Made by a program: the position numbers and the translations under genes | NCBI RefSeq assembly: GCF_030345795.1 | Contig: NZ_JAUALB010000001.1 | Coordinates: 3,030,001 to 3,094,000, forward strand | Reading direction: 5' to 3' | DNA length: 64,000 nucleotides | Origin: Micromonospora sp. WMMA1363 | GTDB lineage: Bacteria > Actinomycetota > Actinomycetes > Mycobacteriales > Micromonosporaceae | Shown here: piece by piece, positions 42,481-51,472 of the stretch | How positions within the stretch are numbered: position 1 is the stretch's first letter | Layout of the letters: every line of letters begins with the position of its first letter | Notes under the pieces: generated by a model | Told to the model about the DNA's origin: nothing | The model's database searches: none | Seen by the model: only the letters and a program-made list of their open reading frames with translations

Positions 42481-43896
42481 GTGCTCCTTCGCCTGCACAA
42501 CTTTCGTCATGTGACCGGGAACGATTCACCTCACGGCGCCGCAACGCAGGCCAAGCTGACGTTGGTCGCAGCATCCTTCTGCATCTTCCTGGTGCAGCTC
42601 GACTTCTTCGCGCTCAACCTCGCGCTACCGAGGATGGCTTCGGAGCTGCGCACGTCTACAACCAGCCTGCAGTGGGTGATCAGCGCCTACATGCTCTCCC
42701 TGGCGGCGTTCCTGATCCCCGGCGGACGCCTCGGCGACATTCTTGGCCGCAAACGCATTCTCATGTCCGGCGTCGTGATTTTCGGCCTAAGTTCCCTGGG
42801 CGGCGCCCTGGCCCCCAACGCCGGGACCGTCATCGCTTTCCGGGTCCTTCAAGGCATCGGCTCCGGCATCATCTTCCCGCTCGCCATCGCCGTCGTCACG
42901 AGTGCTTTTCCCGAGAAAAGGGTGAAACGCGCGATCGGCTACGCCTACGGTATTGGCGCCGTGGCGATGGCGCTCGGCCCCCCGTTCGGCGGTGGGATAA
43001 CAGAGCTGGTCGTCTGGCGGGTCGTGCTGCTCGTGAACGTACCGTTGAGCATTGCTGCAATCGCGATCGTCGCCGGTGGCGTGCGTGAATCGCGCGACCC
43101 TACCGTGCCGCGGTCGATCGACCTGCCCGGCCTGGCCCTGGTGGCGTCCGGGATCGCCTTGGTCACGCTCGCGGTGGACCTTGCGAGCACGTGGCTGCCC
43201 GTCGCCACGGCCGGGATCGCCGTGGTCGGGCTGCTGATTCTGGCGGTGTTCGTCCTGCGCGAGCGGGTGGCGAAGTATCCTCTGGTCAAACTCGACCTGT
43301 TCCGCAACCGCCCCTACGTCATCGTGACCCTGATGGGGACGGTCGCCAACATCGCTCTCGTCATCGGAGTGTTCGGTAGCACCATCTATCTACAACAAGG
43401 GGAGAACCGATCGCCTTTCGCTGCGGGTCTGATCCTGCTCGCCGCCTCGGTGGCCGCTGGTGTCGCCGGTCCGATCTCGGGGCGCCTCGGCGAACACCTG
43501 GACATTCCGCGCACGATGGCTGTCAGCACGACGATCGGTGGTATTGGCCTGTTCGTGGTCTCTCTCGGTGGTGGTTTCGGTTCCTACCTGCCCGGCCTCG
43601 CGTTGTTCGGATTCGGCTACGGCGTGGGGTTCACGATGGCCAACATCGGCACGCAGACGGTTGTCGCCCGGGAACGGGTGGGCGAAGCGTCCGGTGTCAC
43701 CCTCGCGATCGTCATCGGGGTCGCCGGCATCGGGGTCGCGGCCGCCGGAACGCTGATCGACATCGGAACGAAGAACGTGGGGCTCACGAGAGCCATCGAA
43801 GACGTCCTGCGTTGGGCCGCGGCAGGAAGCATCCTGGCCTCCGGGGTTCTCCTCCTGGTGGATCGCCATCGAGCCGTGGATCGCCACCGATCCTGA
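42481..43896 (+). CDS. DHA2-family (EmrB/QacA-type) MFS exporter, copy 1
   Basis: A 471-residue protein with about 14 transmembrane helices. The motif-A region LIPGGRLGDILGRKRIL and the motif C-like GYAYGIGAVAMALGPPFGG are those of drug:H+ antiporters. GTG at 42481 follows GAGGA by about six bases; an in-frame GTG at 42469 is the alternative. It is strongly similar to the transporter at 59906-61312 (shared QLDFFAL, ALPRMA, WVIS and SIDLPGL blocks). Both look less GC-rich than the neighbouring genes. Adjacent decay at 41964-42369 suggests an insertion or rearrangement hotspot. Confidence 0.88.
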   Translation: MLLRLHNFRHVTGNDSPHGAATQAKLTLVAASFCIFLVQLDFFALNLALPRMASELRTSTTSLQWVISAYMLSLAAFLIPGGRLGDILGRKRILMSGVVIFGLSSLGGALAPNAGTVIAFRVLQGIGSGIIFPLAIAVVTSAFPEKRVKRAIGYAYGIGAVAMALGPPFGGGITELVVWRVVLLVNVPLSIAAIAIVAGGVRESRDPTVPRSIDLPGLALVASGIALVTLAVDLASTWLPVATAGIAVVGLLILAVFVLRERVAKYPLVKLDLFRNRPYVIVTLMGTVANIALVIGVFGSTIYLQQGENRSPFAAGLILLAASVAAGVAGPISGRLGEHLDIPRTMAVSTTIGGIGLFVVSLGGGFGSYLPGLALFGFGYGVGFTMANIGTQTVVARERVGEASGVTLAIVIGVAGIGVAAAGTLIDIGTKNVGLTRAIEDVLRWAAAGSILASGVLLLVDRHRAVDRHRS

Positions 43897-43929
43897 CCCG
43901 CACGAGGTGGCCACCGGAGGCGTAGCGAC

Positions 43930-44955
43930 TCAGGCACCGGACGGGGACGGGCGGTGGGCAAGGTAGCTGACCGTGTCCGGCCCGACGGCACATCCGCTCA
44001 CGTGTCCACCGCCGACGCCAAGGTCCCGCAGCCAGGCCACCTCGTCGGCGTGCCCGCCACCGGTCGGGAAGTCGCGCACCTCCTCGGCGTACGCCCGGCC
44101 GCCCAGCGCGGCCCGGGCCAGTCCCGCTGCGGCATACAGGCCGGTCAGCCGGTCGGCGTCGCCGACCCGCAGCGCGTCGGCCAGTTCATCCAGGTACGCG
44201 GTGACCCCGGCCAGTCCGGCCAGCACCCGCTCCCGGTTGCCGAGCAGCATGTTCGCCGTCCGCCGGGCCGGGGTGCCGGCGACCCGGGTGCCGTCGGAGA
44301 AGCTGCCGGCCGCCAGGGTGAGCACCACGTCGCGCAGCGGCGCCCGGTCCACCGCACCGGCCAGCGCGCCAGCGAGCAGGTGCGGCACGTGCGAGGCCAG
44401 CGCCACGGCGGCGTCGTGGTCAGTCGGGGTCATCGGTACGACGCGCGCCCGGAACAGCTCCACGAGCAGCCCGGTGAGCCGGCGAAAGGCGGGTGTACCG
44501 GAGCCGGGCGCCGGACAGAGCACCCACGCGGCGGAGTCGAGCAGGGTGGGTGTGGCGGCGGTGAATCCGGCGGATTCGGCACCGGCCATCGGGTGTCCCG
44601 GTACGAAGCGGTCGAGCAACCCGTGCTGCTCCGCGAAGGCCGTCAGCGTGCCCTTGGCGCTGCCCACGTCGGTGAGAACGCAGTCGGACGGCGCCACCGC
44701 GGCGACCCGCAGCAGGGTCTCCGGCAGGGTGGGGAGCGGCCCACAGCAGAAGACCAGCCCCCGCCCGGCAACCGCCTCGTCCAGGGTCTCCGGAGCGGCG
44801 AGCCCTCGGTCGCGCGCGTACGACCGGGTGGCCGGATCCGGGTCCCAGCCGGAAACGTCGATGCCTGCGTCGCACAGCCGCAGGAGCACCGACCCGCCGA
44901 TCAGGCCGGTGCCGACCACCGCCGCCCGCAGCGCTGCGTCCGCCCTGACCACCAT
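43930..44955 (-). CDS. tyrA: Prephenate dehydrogenase
   Basis: The 341-residue protein has an N-terminal NAD(P)-binding motif AAVVGTGLIGGSVLLRL, the active-site region FVPGHPMAGAESAGF and the helical dimerisation domain ASHVPHLLAGALAGAVD. It converts prephenate to 4-hydroxyphenylpyruvate in tyrosine synthesis. No C-terminal ACT domain is present, so feedback control must be elsewhere. It is convergent with the exporter gene 33 bases away. Confidence 0.92.
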   Translation of the reverse strand: MVVRADAALRAAVVGTGLIGGSVLLRLCDAGIDVSGWDPDPATRSYARDRGLAAPETLDEAVAGRGLVFCCGPLPTLPETLLRVAAVAPSDCVLTDVGSAKGTLTAFAEQHGLLDRFVPGHPMAGAESAGFTAATPTLLDSAAWVLCPAPGSGTPAFRRLTGLLVELFRARVVPMTPTDHDAAVALASHVPHLLAGALAGAVDRAPLRDVVLTLAAGSFSDGTRVAGTPARRTANMLLGNRERVLAGLAGVTAYLDELADALRVGDADRLTGLYAAAGLARAALGGRAYAEEVRDFPTGGGHADEVAWLRDLGVGGGHVSGCAVGPDTVSYLAHRPSPSGA

Positions 44956-45275
44956 CGCCTACCTCGGTGTCCCGTGTCGGTGGCAGGGCCGGGCGACCCC
45001 GCACGAAGTCCTGCGCGGAGGATACCCGGCGGTCCCGGCTGGCCCCGGGACCACTCGGTCCCGACCACCGGCCGTCCCGGTGGGACACCCCACCCGCCGA
45101 TCGCTACTGAAGATCTTCGGAGGTCTCAACGCCTGACCTGTCCGCCGGCCAGTCCAGACCGCACCAGGACAGGCCCTCGGGCCGGCAGCCCGCGGACGGA
45201 CAGACTGCTCCGGCGTATCCGCATCGGGACCAGGCGGGGTGGACGTCTCGGCTCGCGGACAGAGCACTGCGCCGG
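44956..45275. other. 320-base intergenic region between tyrA and dapC
   Basis: Upstream of tyrA and downstream of dapC, both minus strand. Nothing gene-like was recognised. A small hairpin (ggtggg/cccacc near 45078-45092) is the only feature. A tyrA promoter is expected here but was not resolved. Confidence 0.4.
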
Positions 45276-46382
45276 TCAGGCACACAGCCGGCCAGCGACC
45301 GCGGCGACGTGCACGTCGGACTCGGTCAGCGCCGCCCGGACGTGCCGGGCACCGGCGGGCCCGTAGAAGGCGCCCGCCGCCACCAGGATGCCGCGCCGGG
45401 CGAGCCAGTCGACGGTCTTCCAGCAGTCCTCACCCCGAGTCAGCCAGAGGTAGAGACCGGCCTCGGAGTGCTCGACGGTGAAGCCTGCACCGGTGAACGC
45501 GGCGTACAGCGCCGCACGCCGGGCCCGGTACCGTTCGCGCTGCTCCTCGGCGTGCCGCTCGTCGGCCAGGGCGGCCACCATGGCGGCCTGCACCGGCGCG
45601 GGCACGATCATCCCCGCGTGCTTGCGCACCTTCAGCAGCTCGGCGACGAGCGCCGGATCACCGGCCACGAACCCGGCCCGGTAGCCGGCGAGGTTGGACC
45701 GCTTGGACAGCGAGTGCACCGCCAGCACCCCGTCGTACGACCCGCCGCAGACCTCTGGCGAAAGCACCGAGACGGGCTCGGCGGACCAGCCCAGCGGCAG
45801 GTAGCACTCGTCGCTGGCCACCACCGCGCCGCGCTCCCGGGCCCAGTCGACCACCTTGCGCAGATGCGCCGACGGCAGCACTCGACCGGTCGGGTTACCC
45901 GGCGAGTTGATCCACACCAGGCGTACCCGGGAGGTCGGGCCGACCGCGGTCAGCGAGTCGGCGCGGACGACGGTCGCCCCGGCGAGCCGGGCGCCGTCCT
46001 CGTAGGTCGGATACGCGATCGACGGCACCACCACCACGTCGTCCGGCCCGACCCCGAGCAGGGTCGGTAACCAGGCGACCAGTTCCTTGGAGCCGACCGT
46101 CGGCAGCACGCCGTACCCGTCGACACCGGCCCCGCAGGTGCGCGCGACCCAGGCCCTGATCGTGTCGCGCAACGCTGGCGTGCCCGCGGTCAGCGGGTAG
46201 CCCGGGGCGTCCGACGCGTCAGCCAGCGCCTGCCGGATCACCGGTGGTACCGGATCGACCGGCGTGCCCATGGAGAGGTTGATCAGGCCCTCCGGGTGCG
46301 CCGCGGCCAGTGCGGCCGCGGCGTCCAGGGTGTCCCAGGTGAACTCGGGCAGCCGAGCCGAGACCGGCGAGCGCCGGCTCAG
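45276..46382 (-). CDS. dapC: Succinyldiaminopimelate transaminase
   Basis: The 368-residue class I/II aminotransferase has the PLP-lysine motif [19 protein letters not shown], the substrate-binding [12 protein letters not shown] and DECYLPLGW. It makes N-succinyl-diaminopimelate from N-succinyl-2-amino-6-oxopimelate and glutamate. No ATG, GTG or TTG lies near the conserved N-terminus ([18 protein letters not shown]). The best candidate is CTG at 46380-46382, preceded by GGAGAAGG and overlapping the fdxA stop as CTGA. It probably forms an operon with fdxA. Confidence 0.9.
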   Translation of the reverse strand: MSRRSPVSARLPEFTWDTLDAAAALAAAHPEGLINLSMGTPVDPVPPVIRQALADASDAPGYPLTAGTPALRDTIRAWVARTCGAGVDGYGVLPTVGSKELVAWLPTLLGVGPDDVVVVPSIAYPTYEDGARLAGATVVRADSLTAVGPTSRVRLVWINSPGNPTGRVLPSAHLRKVVDWARERGAVVASDECYLPLGWSAEPVSVLSPEVCGGSYDGVLAVHSLSKRSNLAGYRAGFVAGDPALVAELLKVRKHAGMIVPAPVQAAMVAALADERHAEEQRERYRARRAALYAAFTGAGFTVEHSEAGLYLWLTRGEDCWKTVDWLARRGILVAAGAFYGPAGARHVRAALTESDVHVAAVAGRLCA

Positions 46383-46705
46383 TGGCCTTCTCCGCGCGGC
46401 GGCTGGGCGGCGACGAAGGTGGCGTCCTTCTCCACCTTGCCGATCTTGGATGCGCCCCCGGGCGAGCCCAGGTCCTCGAAGAACTCGTAGTTGGCTGCGG
46501 TGTAGTCCTTCCACTGTTCCGGGACGTCGTCCTCGTAGAAGATCGCCTCAACCGGGCAGACAGGCTCACAGGCACCACAGTCGACGCACTCGTCGGGGTG
46601 GATGTAGAGCATCCGGTTGCCCTCGTAAATGCAGTCGACCGGGCACTCCTCGATGCATGCCTTGTCGAGCACATCCACGCACGGCTCGGCGATGATGTAG
46701 GTCAC
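46379..46705 (-). CDS. fdxA: 7Fe ferredoxin
   Basis: The 108-residue protein starts with GTG ([20 protein letters not shown]). It has the cysteine pattern of a [3Fe-4S][4Fe-4S] seven-iron ferredoxin (CIEECPVDC and [12 protein letters not shown]). It is a cytosolic electron carrier. AGGAG lies seven bases before the start. Its TGA overlaps the CTG start of dapC. The ferredoxin-aminotransferase pair is a conserved actinobacterial arrangement. Confidence 0.95.
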   Translation of the reverse strand: MTYIIAEPCVDVLDKACIEECPVDCIYEGNRMLYIHPDECVDCGACEPVCPVEAIFYEDDVPEQWKDYTAANYEFFEDLGSPGGASKIGKVEKDATFVAAQPPRGEGH

Positions 46706-46784
46706 CGGTCTTCTCCTCCGCAAGACACGCCGCGATCACCCGCGACGGTAAGAGCCTAGTATCTCGCCCGGGAGGAGGTCGATC

Positions 46785-47831
46785 GTGCTCCGACAGCAGG
46801 ACGTAGGACACCGCATCGTGGTCCGCCGCATTGTGGGGATTCGCGAAGGCCGGCCGCTCTTCTCCGACGCCCTCGGCGAGTTGGTCGAGTTGAACGAGAC
46901 CCATCTCACTCTCACCACCGCCCAGGGCCGGATCGAGGTCCCCATGGCCGAGGTACACCGCGCGAAGCGGGTCCCGGCGGCCCGCCGGCCGACGGCCGCC
47001 GCGGTGGCCGCGCTGGAACTCGCCGCCGATGAGGCGTGGCCGGCCCCGACCCGGGCCCGCCTGGGCGAGTGGCTGCTACGCAGCGCCGACGGCTGGACCG
47101 GCCGGGCCAACTCGGCGCTGCCGATCGGGGACCCGGACCGGCCGCTGGCCGGCGCGGTCGACGCGGTCGAACGGTGGTACGCGAGCCTCGGCCAGCCACC
47201 TCGCGTCAACACCCCGCTTCCGCTGGCCGCGCCGGTCGGCGCCGAACTCGACACCCGCGGCTGGACCCGCGGTCCCACGGTCCTCGTACAGACCGTCTCG
47301 CTGGACAGGCTCACCGGCGCGGCTGCGGACGGCGGTGCGCAGACCTCGCCCGGCCGGGACGCGCCGGCCGCCGGGTCGGACGGACGGGTTGGCGCGACGG
47401 AACCGACGGGACGGGCCGGGCTACCGGCCGTCGAGATCGAGTTGGCGGCCGCGCCGTCGGCGGAGTGGCTGTCGATCGCCGCCGGCCGCAAGGGGGGTCT
47501 GCCGGACGCCGCCCGTCACGTGCTCACGGCCGTGGATCAGGTCCGCTTCGCCCACGTGTACGTCGACGGCCGGCTGGTCGCCGCCGGCCGGGGCACGGTG
47601 ACCGGGACCGGGCGCTGGCTCGGCCTGGGCCTGATCGAGGTGTTGCCGGGGGCCCGGCGGCAGGGGCTGGCCCGCCGGGTGGTCGGCGTCCTGGCCGGTT
47701 GGGGCACGGTAGCCGGTGCCACCGACGCCTTCCTTCAGGTCGAGCAGCGGAACGCCCCGGCGGTCACCCTCTACCGATCGCTCGGGTTCACCACCCACCA
47801 CACCTACCTGACCCGGTCCGCGCCCGCCTGA
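46785..47831 (+). CDS. GNAT-family N-acetyltransferase
   Basis: The 348-residue protein has an N-terminal SH3-like stretch (VGHRIVVRRIVGIREGRPLFSDALGELVELN), a long variable middle with a low-complexity linker near residues 185-210, and a C-terminal GNAT core. The acetyl-CoA motif is GLGLIEVLPGARRQGLARRVVGVLA, with the ending QVEQRNAPAVTLYRSLGF. The acceptor substrate is unknown. GTG at 46785 is the only good start. Divergent from fdxA with 79 bases between. Confidence 0.85.
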   Translation: MLRQQDVGHRIVVRRIVGIREGRPLFSDALGELVELNETHLTLTTAQGRIEVPMAEVHRAKRVPAARRPTAAAVAALELAADEAWPAPTRARLGEWLLRSADGWTGRANSALPIGDPDRPLAGAVDAVERWYASLGQPPRVNTPLPLAAPVGAELDTRGWTRGPTVLVQTVSLDRLTGAAADGGAQTSPGRDAPAAGSDGRVGATEPTGRAGLPAVEIELAAAPSAEWLSIAAGRKGGLPDAARHVLTAVDQVRFAHVYVDGRLVAAGRGTVTGTGRWLGLGLIEVLPGARRQGLARRVVGVLAGWGTVAGATDAFLQVEQRNAPAVTLYRSLGFTTHHTYLTRSAPA

Positions 47832-47960
47832 ACCGGGATGCGGCACCACGGGTGCCCGCGTGCCCGCGTGCCCCCCGTTACCTTTTTGATCGTCCCCAGC
47901 CGGGGACTGCTCGGTCGCCCGGCTCGGTATGACTAACCGCCCCTGTCGTACGCATGATCC

Positions 47961-48113
47961 GGGGGGTGTTGTCGCCGGGCCGGGTGGCGTCGGCGGACCG
48001 CTGATAGGGACCCGGCCGCCCCGCGTGCGGGGTAGGTCTCTTCGTAACGTGGATGCCGGCAGTCCGACGCTGACCAGCGGCCGAGCCACGGTAGCAGTTG
48101 GGGAGGCACAGCG
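47961..48113 (+). ncRNA. Probable bridge-RNA region of the IS110 element
   Basis: IS110-family elements with the non-coding left end upstream of the transposase encode a structured bridge RNA there. The region has several hairpins, for example CCCCGCGTGCGGGG around 48018-48031. The loops that would pair with target and donor were not assigned. Confidence 0.35.
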
Positions 48114-49319
48114 TTGTACGACGAGTACGGCGTCTTTATCGGACTGGATGTCGGCAAGGAAGGACACCATGCGGTCGCGCTAACCCCGGAAGGGAAGCGG
48201 CTGCACGACGCTACGCTGCCCAATACCGAGGCCGGCCTGCGGAAACTGTTCGACAAGCTCGCCCGGCACGGCCGGGTCCTGATGGTGGTCGACCAGCCCG
48301 CATCGATCGGCGCGCTGCCCGTGGCGGTGGCCCGCGTGTGTGGGCATCAGGTGGCCTACCTGCCCGGCCTGGTCATGCGCCGACTGGCCGACCTGCACCC
48401 CGGCACCGCGAAGACCGACGCCCGCGACGCCTACGTGATCGCCGACGCCGCCCGCACCCTGCCGCACACGCTGCGCCGCGTCGACGCCGGCGACGACGCC
48501 CTCGCTGAGCTGGAAGTCCTGGTCGGCTACGACGACGACCTCGCCGGCGAGGTCACCCGGATCTCCAACCGGATTCGTGGTCTGCTCACCCAGATCCACC
48601 CGCCGCTGGAGCGGGTCCTGGGCCCGAAACTGCAGCATCCAGCCGTGCTGGAGCTGCTGTCGCAGTGCGGTGGACCAGCCGGGCTGCGCAAGGCCGGCCG
48701 GACGAAACTGGTCGAGATGGTCAAGAAGCGTGCGCCACGCATAGGCGTACGCCTGGTCGCGCAGATCCTCACCGCGCTCGACGCGCAGACCGTCGTCGTG
48801 CCTGGCACCGCGGCGGCCGAGACCGTCCTGCCGCGACTGGCTGACAACCTGCGTGACCTGCTGCACCAGCGTGACCAAGTCGCCGAACAGGTTGAGGGGA
48901 TGCTTGATGCGCACCCTCTTGCCGGGGTCCTGACCTCGATGCCCGGCATCGGCGTCAGGACCGCAGCCCGCATCCTGCTCGAAGTCGGCGACGGCACCAC
49001 CTTCCCCACCTCCGGCCACCTCGCCGCCTACGCCGGCCTGGCCCCAGTCACCCGCCGCTCCGGCACCAGCATCCGCGGCGAGCACCCACCCAAGGGCGGC
49101 AACAAGCAGCTCAAACGCGCGTTCTTCCTGTCCGCGTTCGCCGCCCTGACCGACCCGACCAGCCGCACCTACTACGACCGGAAACGCGCCGAGGGCAAGA
49201 AACACAACGCCGCCCTCATCTGCCTCGCCCGACGCCGCGTCGACGTCCTACACGCCATGCTGCGCACCAAGACCCCATACCAGCCGAAACCGGCGGACGA
49301 ACCCCGCCTCGCGGCTTGA
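48114..49319 (+). CDS. IS110-family transposase (DEDD recombinase)
   Basis: The 401-residue protein starts with TTG after GGGGAGG. The N-terminal RuvC-like DEDD domain begins YGVFIGLDVGKEGHHAVALT, with the second acidic block at TAKTDARDAYVIADAA. The C-terminal IS110/IS116/IS902 domain has LTSMPGIGVRTAARILLEVG and the serine-containing TRRSGTSIRGEHPPKGGNKQ. It is intact, so the element may be active. Confidence 0.94.
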   Translation: MYDEYGVFIGLDVGKEGHHAVALTPEGKRLHDATLPNTEAGLRKLFDKLARHGRVLMVVDQPASIGALPVAVARVCGHQVAYLPGLVMRRLADLHPGTAKTDARDAYVIADAARTLPHTLRRVDAGDDALAELEVLVGYDDDLAGEVTRISNRIRGLLTQIHPPLERVLGPKLQHPAVLELLSQCGGPAGLRKAGRTKLVEMVKKRAPRIGVRLVAQILTALDAQTVVVPGTAAAETVLPRLADNLRDLLHQRDQVAEQVEGMLDAHPLAGVLTSMPGIGVRTAARILLEVGDGTTFPTSGHLAAYAGLAPVTRRSGTSIRGEHPPKGGNKQLKRAFFLSAFAALTDPTSRTYYDRKRAEGKKHNAALICLARRRVDVLHAMLRTKTPYQPKPADEPRLAA

Positions 49320-49454
49320 CAAAACCCATAGGGACACCCCCCCGAGGTGCCGGATGCCGAGCCGATCAGTCACGGTGAAGTTGGCTTCCCCTCCACCGCC
49401 CCGGTCGGGACCGCGCCGTAGACGCCGAGCGGCGCCACGCCGTAGGCGCCGGGG

Positions 49455-49922
49455 TCAGCGGCGGACCGGTCGGTGTGGCTTCATGGCCTTCTGCTCGGCG
49501 TACCGCTTGAGCCCCTGCGACCGTTGGTCGAGACCGAACGCGACGGCCAGCAGGTAGCCCAGGAGCACCCCGATCCCGGTCGCCGCGAGGTAGAGCCAGA
49601 TCTGCGCGAAGAAGGTGCCCGCACCACCCCCGAACGGGTTCTGCCCGACCAGCAGCGGGCCGACGAGCACGGTCAGCAGCAACGCGACGCCCACCGCGGC
49701 GGCCACGTCCGCACCCCACTCGGCGGCCGGCCGGCGTCGGCTCCAGACGAACGCGACCGTAGCCAGTATCAGCCCGACCAGCACGAACATCCCGAGTGAC
49801 ATCCGGTCGGCGGCGGTGATGTCGTCGTCGTCGAAGCCGAACCGGATGATCAGCCGGGCGACCATGTTGACCACGAACAGCGCTCCCGCGAGAATCCCGA
49901 CCGCGCGCCACCGTTCCCTCAT
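49455..49922 (-). CDS. Hypothetical four-helix membrane protein
   Basis: The 155-residue protein has four hydrophobic helices (AVGILAGALFVVNMVARLII, LGMFVLVGLILATVAFVW, AVGVALLLTVLVGPLLVG and AATGIGVLLGYLLAVAF) and a basic tail (KPHRPVRR). GGGAGG lies seven bases before the ATG at 49922. It is similar in style to the next gene on this strand but not obviously homologous. It may lie in the mshB transcript, although 82 bases separate it from the upstream gene. Confidence 0.75.
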   Translation of the reverse strand: MRERWRAVGILAGALFVVNMVARLIIRFGFDDDDITAADRMSLGMFVLVGLILATVAFVWSRRRPAAEWGADVAAAVGVALLLTVLVGPLLVGQNPFGGGAGTFFAQIWLYLAATGIGVLLGYLLAVAFGLDQRSQGLKRYAEQKAMKPHRPVRR

Positions 49923-50004
49923 TGCAACGCCTCCCGCCGTACCGCCCGCCGCCCTCCGGCGAGCCTTCCTGGCAGGAATATCTACCATCGCGGGCTGGCG
50001 GTCG

Positions 50005-50463
50005 TCAGGCCCCGGTACGCATGGTGGGCGCGGCGGCCAGGATCTGCCGGAACCCCACCACCGCGAACGTCATCGCGCCGGCCACGACGAGGAGCAGGTC
50101 CACCCAGGTTCCGGTGAGCAACACATCACCCTCGGCGGTGCGGATCCCGGCGACCGCGACGATGACGAACCACGGCACCGCCGGCAGCGCCACCGCCCAC
50201 CGACGCTCCACCGTCCGGTGGGCGAACCAGCCCAGGGCCAGGTTCGCGCCGACCGCCACCAGTACCGCCACGCCGACCAGGTACCCACCGACACGGACCG
50301 GGGCGAGCAGCAGTTCCAGCGCCGCGCTGAGCACCCCGCCGACGACGGCCAGCAGGCCGCCGGCCACCCGGAGGGTGAGGTCGACCAGCCGGCCGAACCG
50401 GCCGATCGGTGGCGGGACGTTCTCGTCGGGCACGACCGACACCGGCGCGGCGGGCAATGTCAC
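50005..50463 (-). CDS. Hypothetical four-helix membrane protein downstream of mshB
   Basis: The 152-residue protein starts with GTG ([20 protein letters not shown]) and has four transmembrane helices (from [20 protein letters not shown] to [20 protein letters not shown]). The GTG at 50463 overlaps the mshB stop as GTGA, so its synthesis is coupled to mshB. A small integral membrane gene next to mshB is common in actinobacteria; the function is unknown. Confidence 0.8.
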   Translation of the reverse strand: MTLPAAPVSVVPDENVPPPIGRFGRLVDLTLRVAGGLLAVVGGVLSAALELLLAPVRVGGYLVGVAVLVAVGANLALGWFAHRTVERRWAVALPAVPWFVIVAVAGIRTAEGDVLLTGTWVDLLLVVAGAMTFAVVGFRQILAAAPTMRTGA

Positions 50464-51386
50464 CGGGAACCGGCCGCGCCGACCGGGGAGCGATCCGGGC
50501 CGTCGGCGACCGGGAGCCCGGCGAAGAGGTCGTCCTCCCAGCCGTGCGGGCCGGAGCCGGGCCCCTTTTCGCCGGCCGCGAGGGTGTAGTACTCGACTCC
50601 CATGAACTCGCTGCCGAAGTTGCCGGCAATCGAGTACAGCCACGAGGTGTCCGGGATCTGGGTGGCGTGTGCGCGCATCGCCGCCTCCTTGGCGGCGTGC
50701 TGGTCGGTAGCGTCGATCCGGGCCGCGAGCTGCGCGTCGGGGGTGCAGAACGGCAGCTCGGTAGCCTCCTCGATACCGGCGAAGGGATTGTCCGACGAGC
50801 CGGCGAAGTGCGCCATGCCGGCCTCGAGCACGCTCTGCGGCATCGCCGTCCAGTAGATCTTCGCCGGACCGAAACCCTCGGTGCGGGCCAGTGCGGCGGC
50901 GCGCATCGCCACTCGGTTCGCCTGAATGTGGTCGGGGTGGCCGTAGAAGCCGTTCCCGTCGTATGTGATCATGACCTGCGGCTGGATCTCGCGCATGATC
51001 TCCACCAGGTGCCCGGCCGCCTCGTCGAGCTCGGCCTGCCAGAAGGCGCGTGGGTGTTCGTTGGTGGCGAGGCCCATCATGCCGGAGTCGCGGTAGCGGC
51101 CGGCGCCGCCGAGAAACCGGTGGTCGGTCACACCGAGGGCGCGACAGGCGGCGGCGAGTTCGCCGATCCGGTAGCCACCGAGCTGGTCGGCCTCGGCCGC
51201 GGCGAGCCGCGCCAGCTCGGGTACGTGGATCTCGCCCTCCTCACCGAGGGTGCAGGTGACCAGCGTGACGTGGGCGCCGGTCGCGGCGTAGTGTGCCATC
51301 GTCGAGCCGGTGCCGATGGCTTCGTCGTCAGGATGCGCGTGGACCAGCAGGAGCCGGCGGTCGGGCAGCGTCGTCACGTCCGTCAC
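50460..51386 (-). CDS. mshB: N-acetyl-1-D-myo-inositol-2-amino-2-deoxy-alpha-D-glucopyranoside deacetylase
   Basis: The 308-residue LmbE/PIG-L-fold zinc deacetylase has the metal motif [14 protein letters not shown] and the distal [12 protein letters not shown]. MshB deacetylates GlcNAc-Ins in mycothiol biosynthesis, the major low-molecular-weight thiol of this group. GTG at 51386 is preferred (GTG at 51377 is possible). It starts opposite a DPP-IV-like gene and is followed by a coupled membrane gene. Confidence 0.93.
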   Translation of the reverse strand: MTDVTTLPDRRLLLVHAHPDDEAIGTGSTMAHYAATGAHVTLVTCTLGEEGEIHVPELARLAAAEADQLGGYRIGELAAACRALGVTDHRFLGGAGRYRDSGMMGLATNEHPRAFWQAELDEAAGHLVEIMREIQPQVMITYDGNGFYGHPDHIQANRVAMRAAALARTEGFGPAKIYWTAMPQSVLEAGMAHFAGSSDNPFAGIEEATELPFCTPDAQLAARIDATDQHAAKEAAMRAHATQIPDTSWLYSIAGNFGSEFMGVEYYTLAAGEKGPGSGPHGWEDDLFAGLPVADGPDRSPVGAAGSR

Positions 51387-51472
51387 TCTAACCGGCGGTT
51401 CTCCCCGACCGGCCCGGACGCGTCCAGGCAGGTCGGCCACATCACCTCCGGCACCGTCCTACGATCCGACGT

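Larger units (their letters stand above)
47955..49345 (+). mobile_element. IS110-family insertion sequence (ends approximate)
   Basis: A single transposase gene of the IS110 type with about 160 bases of non-coding left end and a short right end. Candidate termini are the GGGGGGTGTTGTC block at 47961 and the GGGACACCCCCCC block at 49331. They are partly complementary, but IS110 elements lack true inverted repeats, so exact ends and any core dinucleotide cannot be set. Inserted in the space after the GNAT gene; no broken gene was found. Confidence 0.75.
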
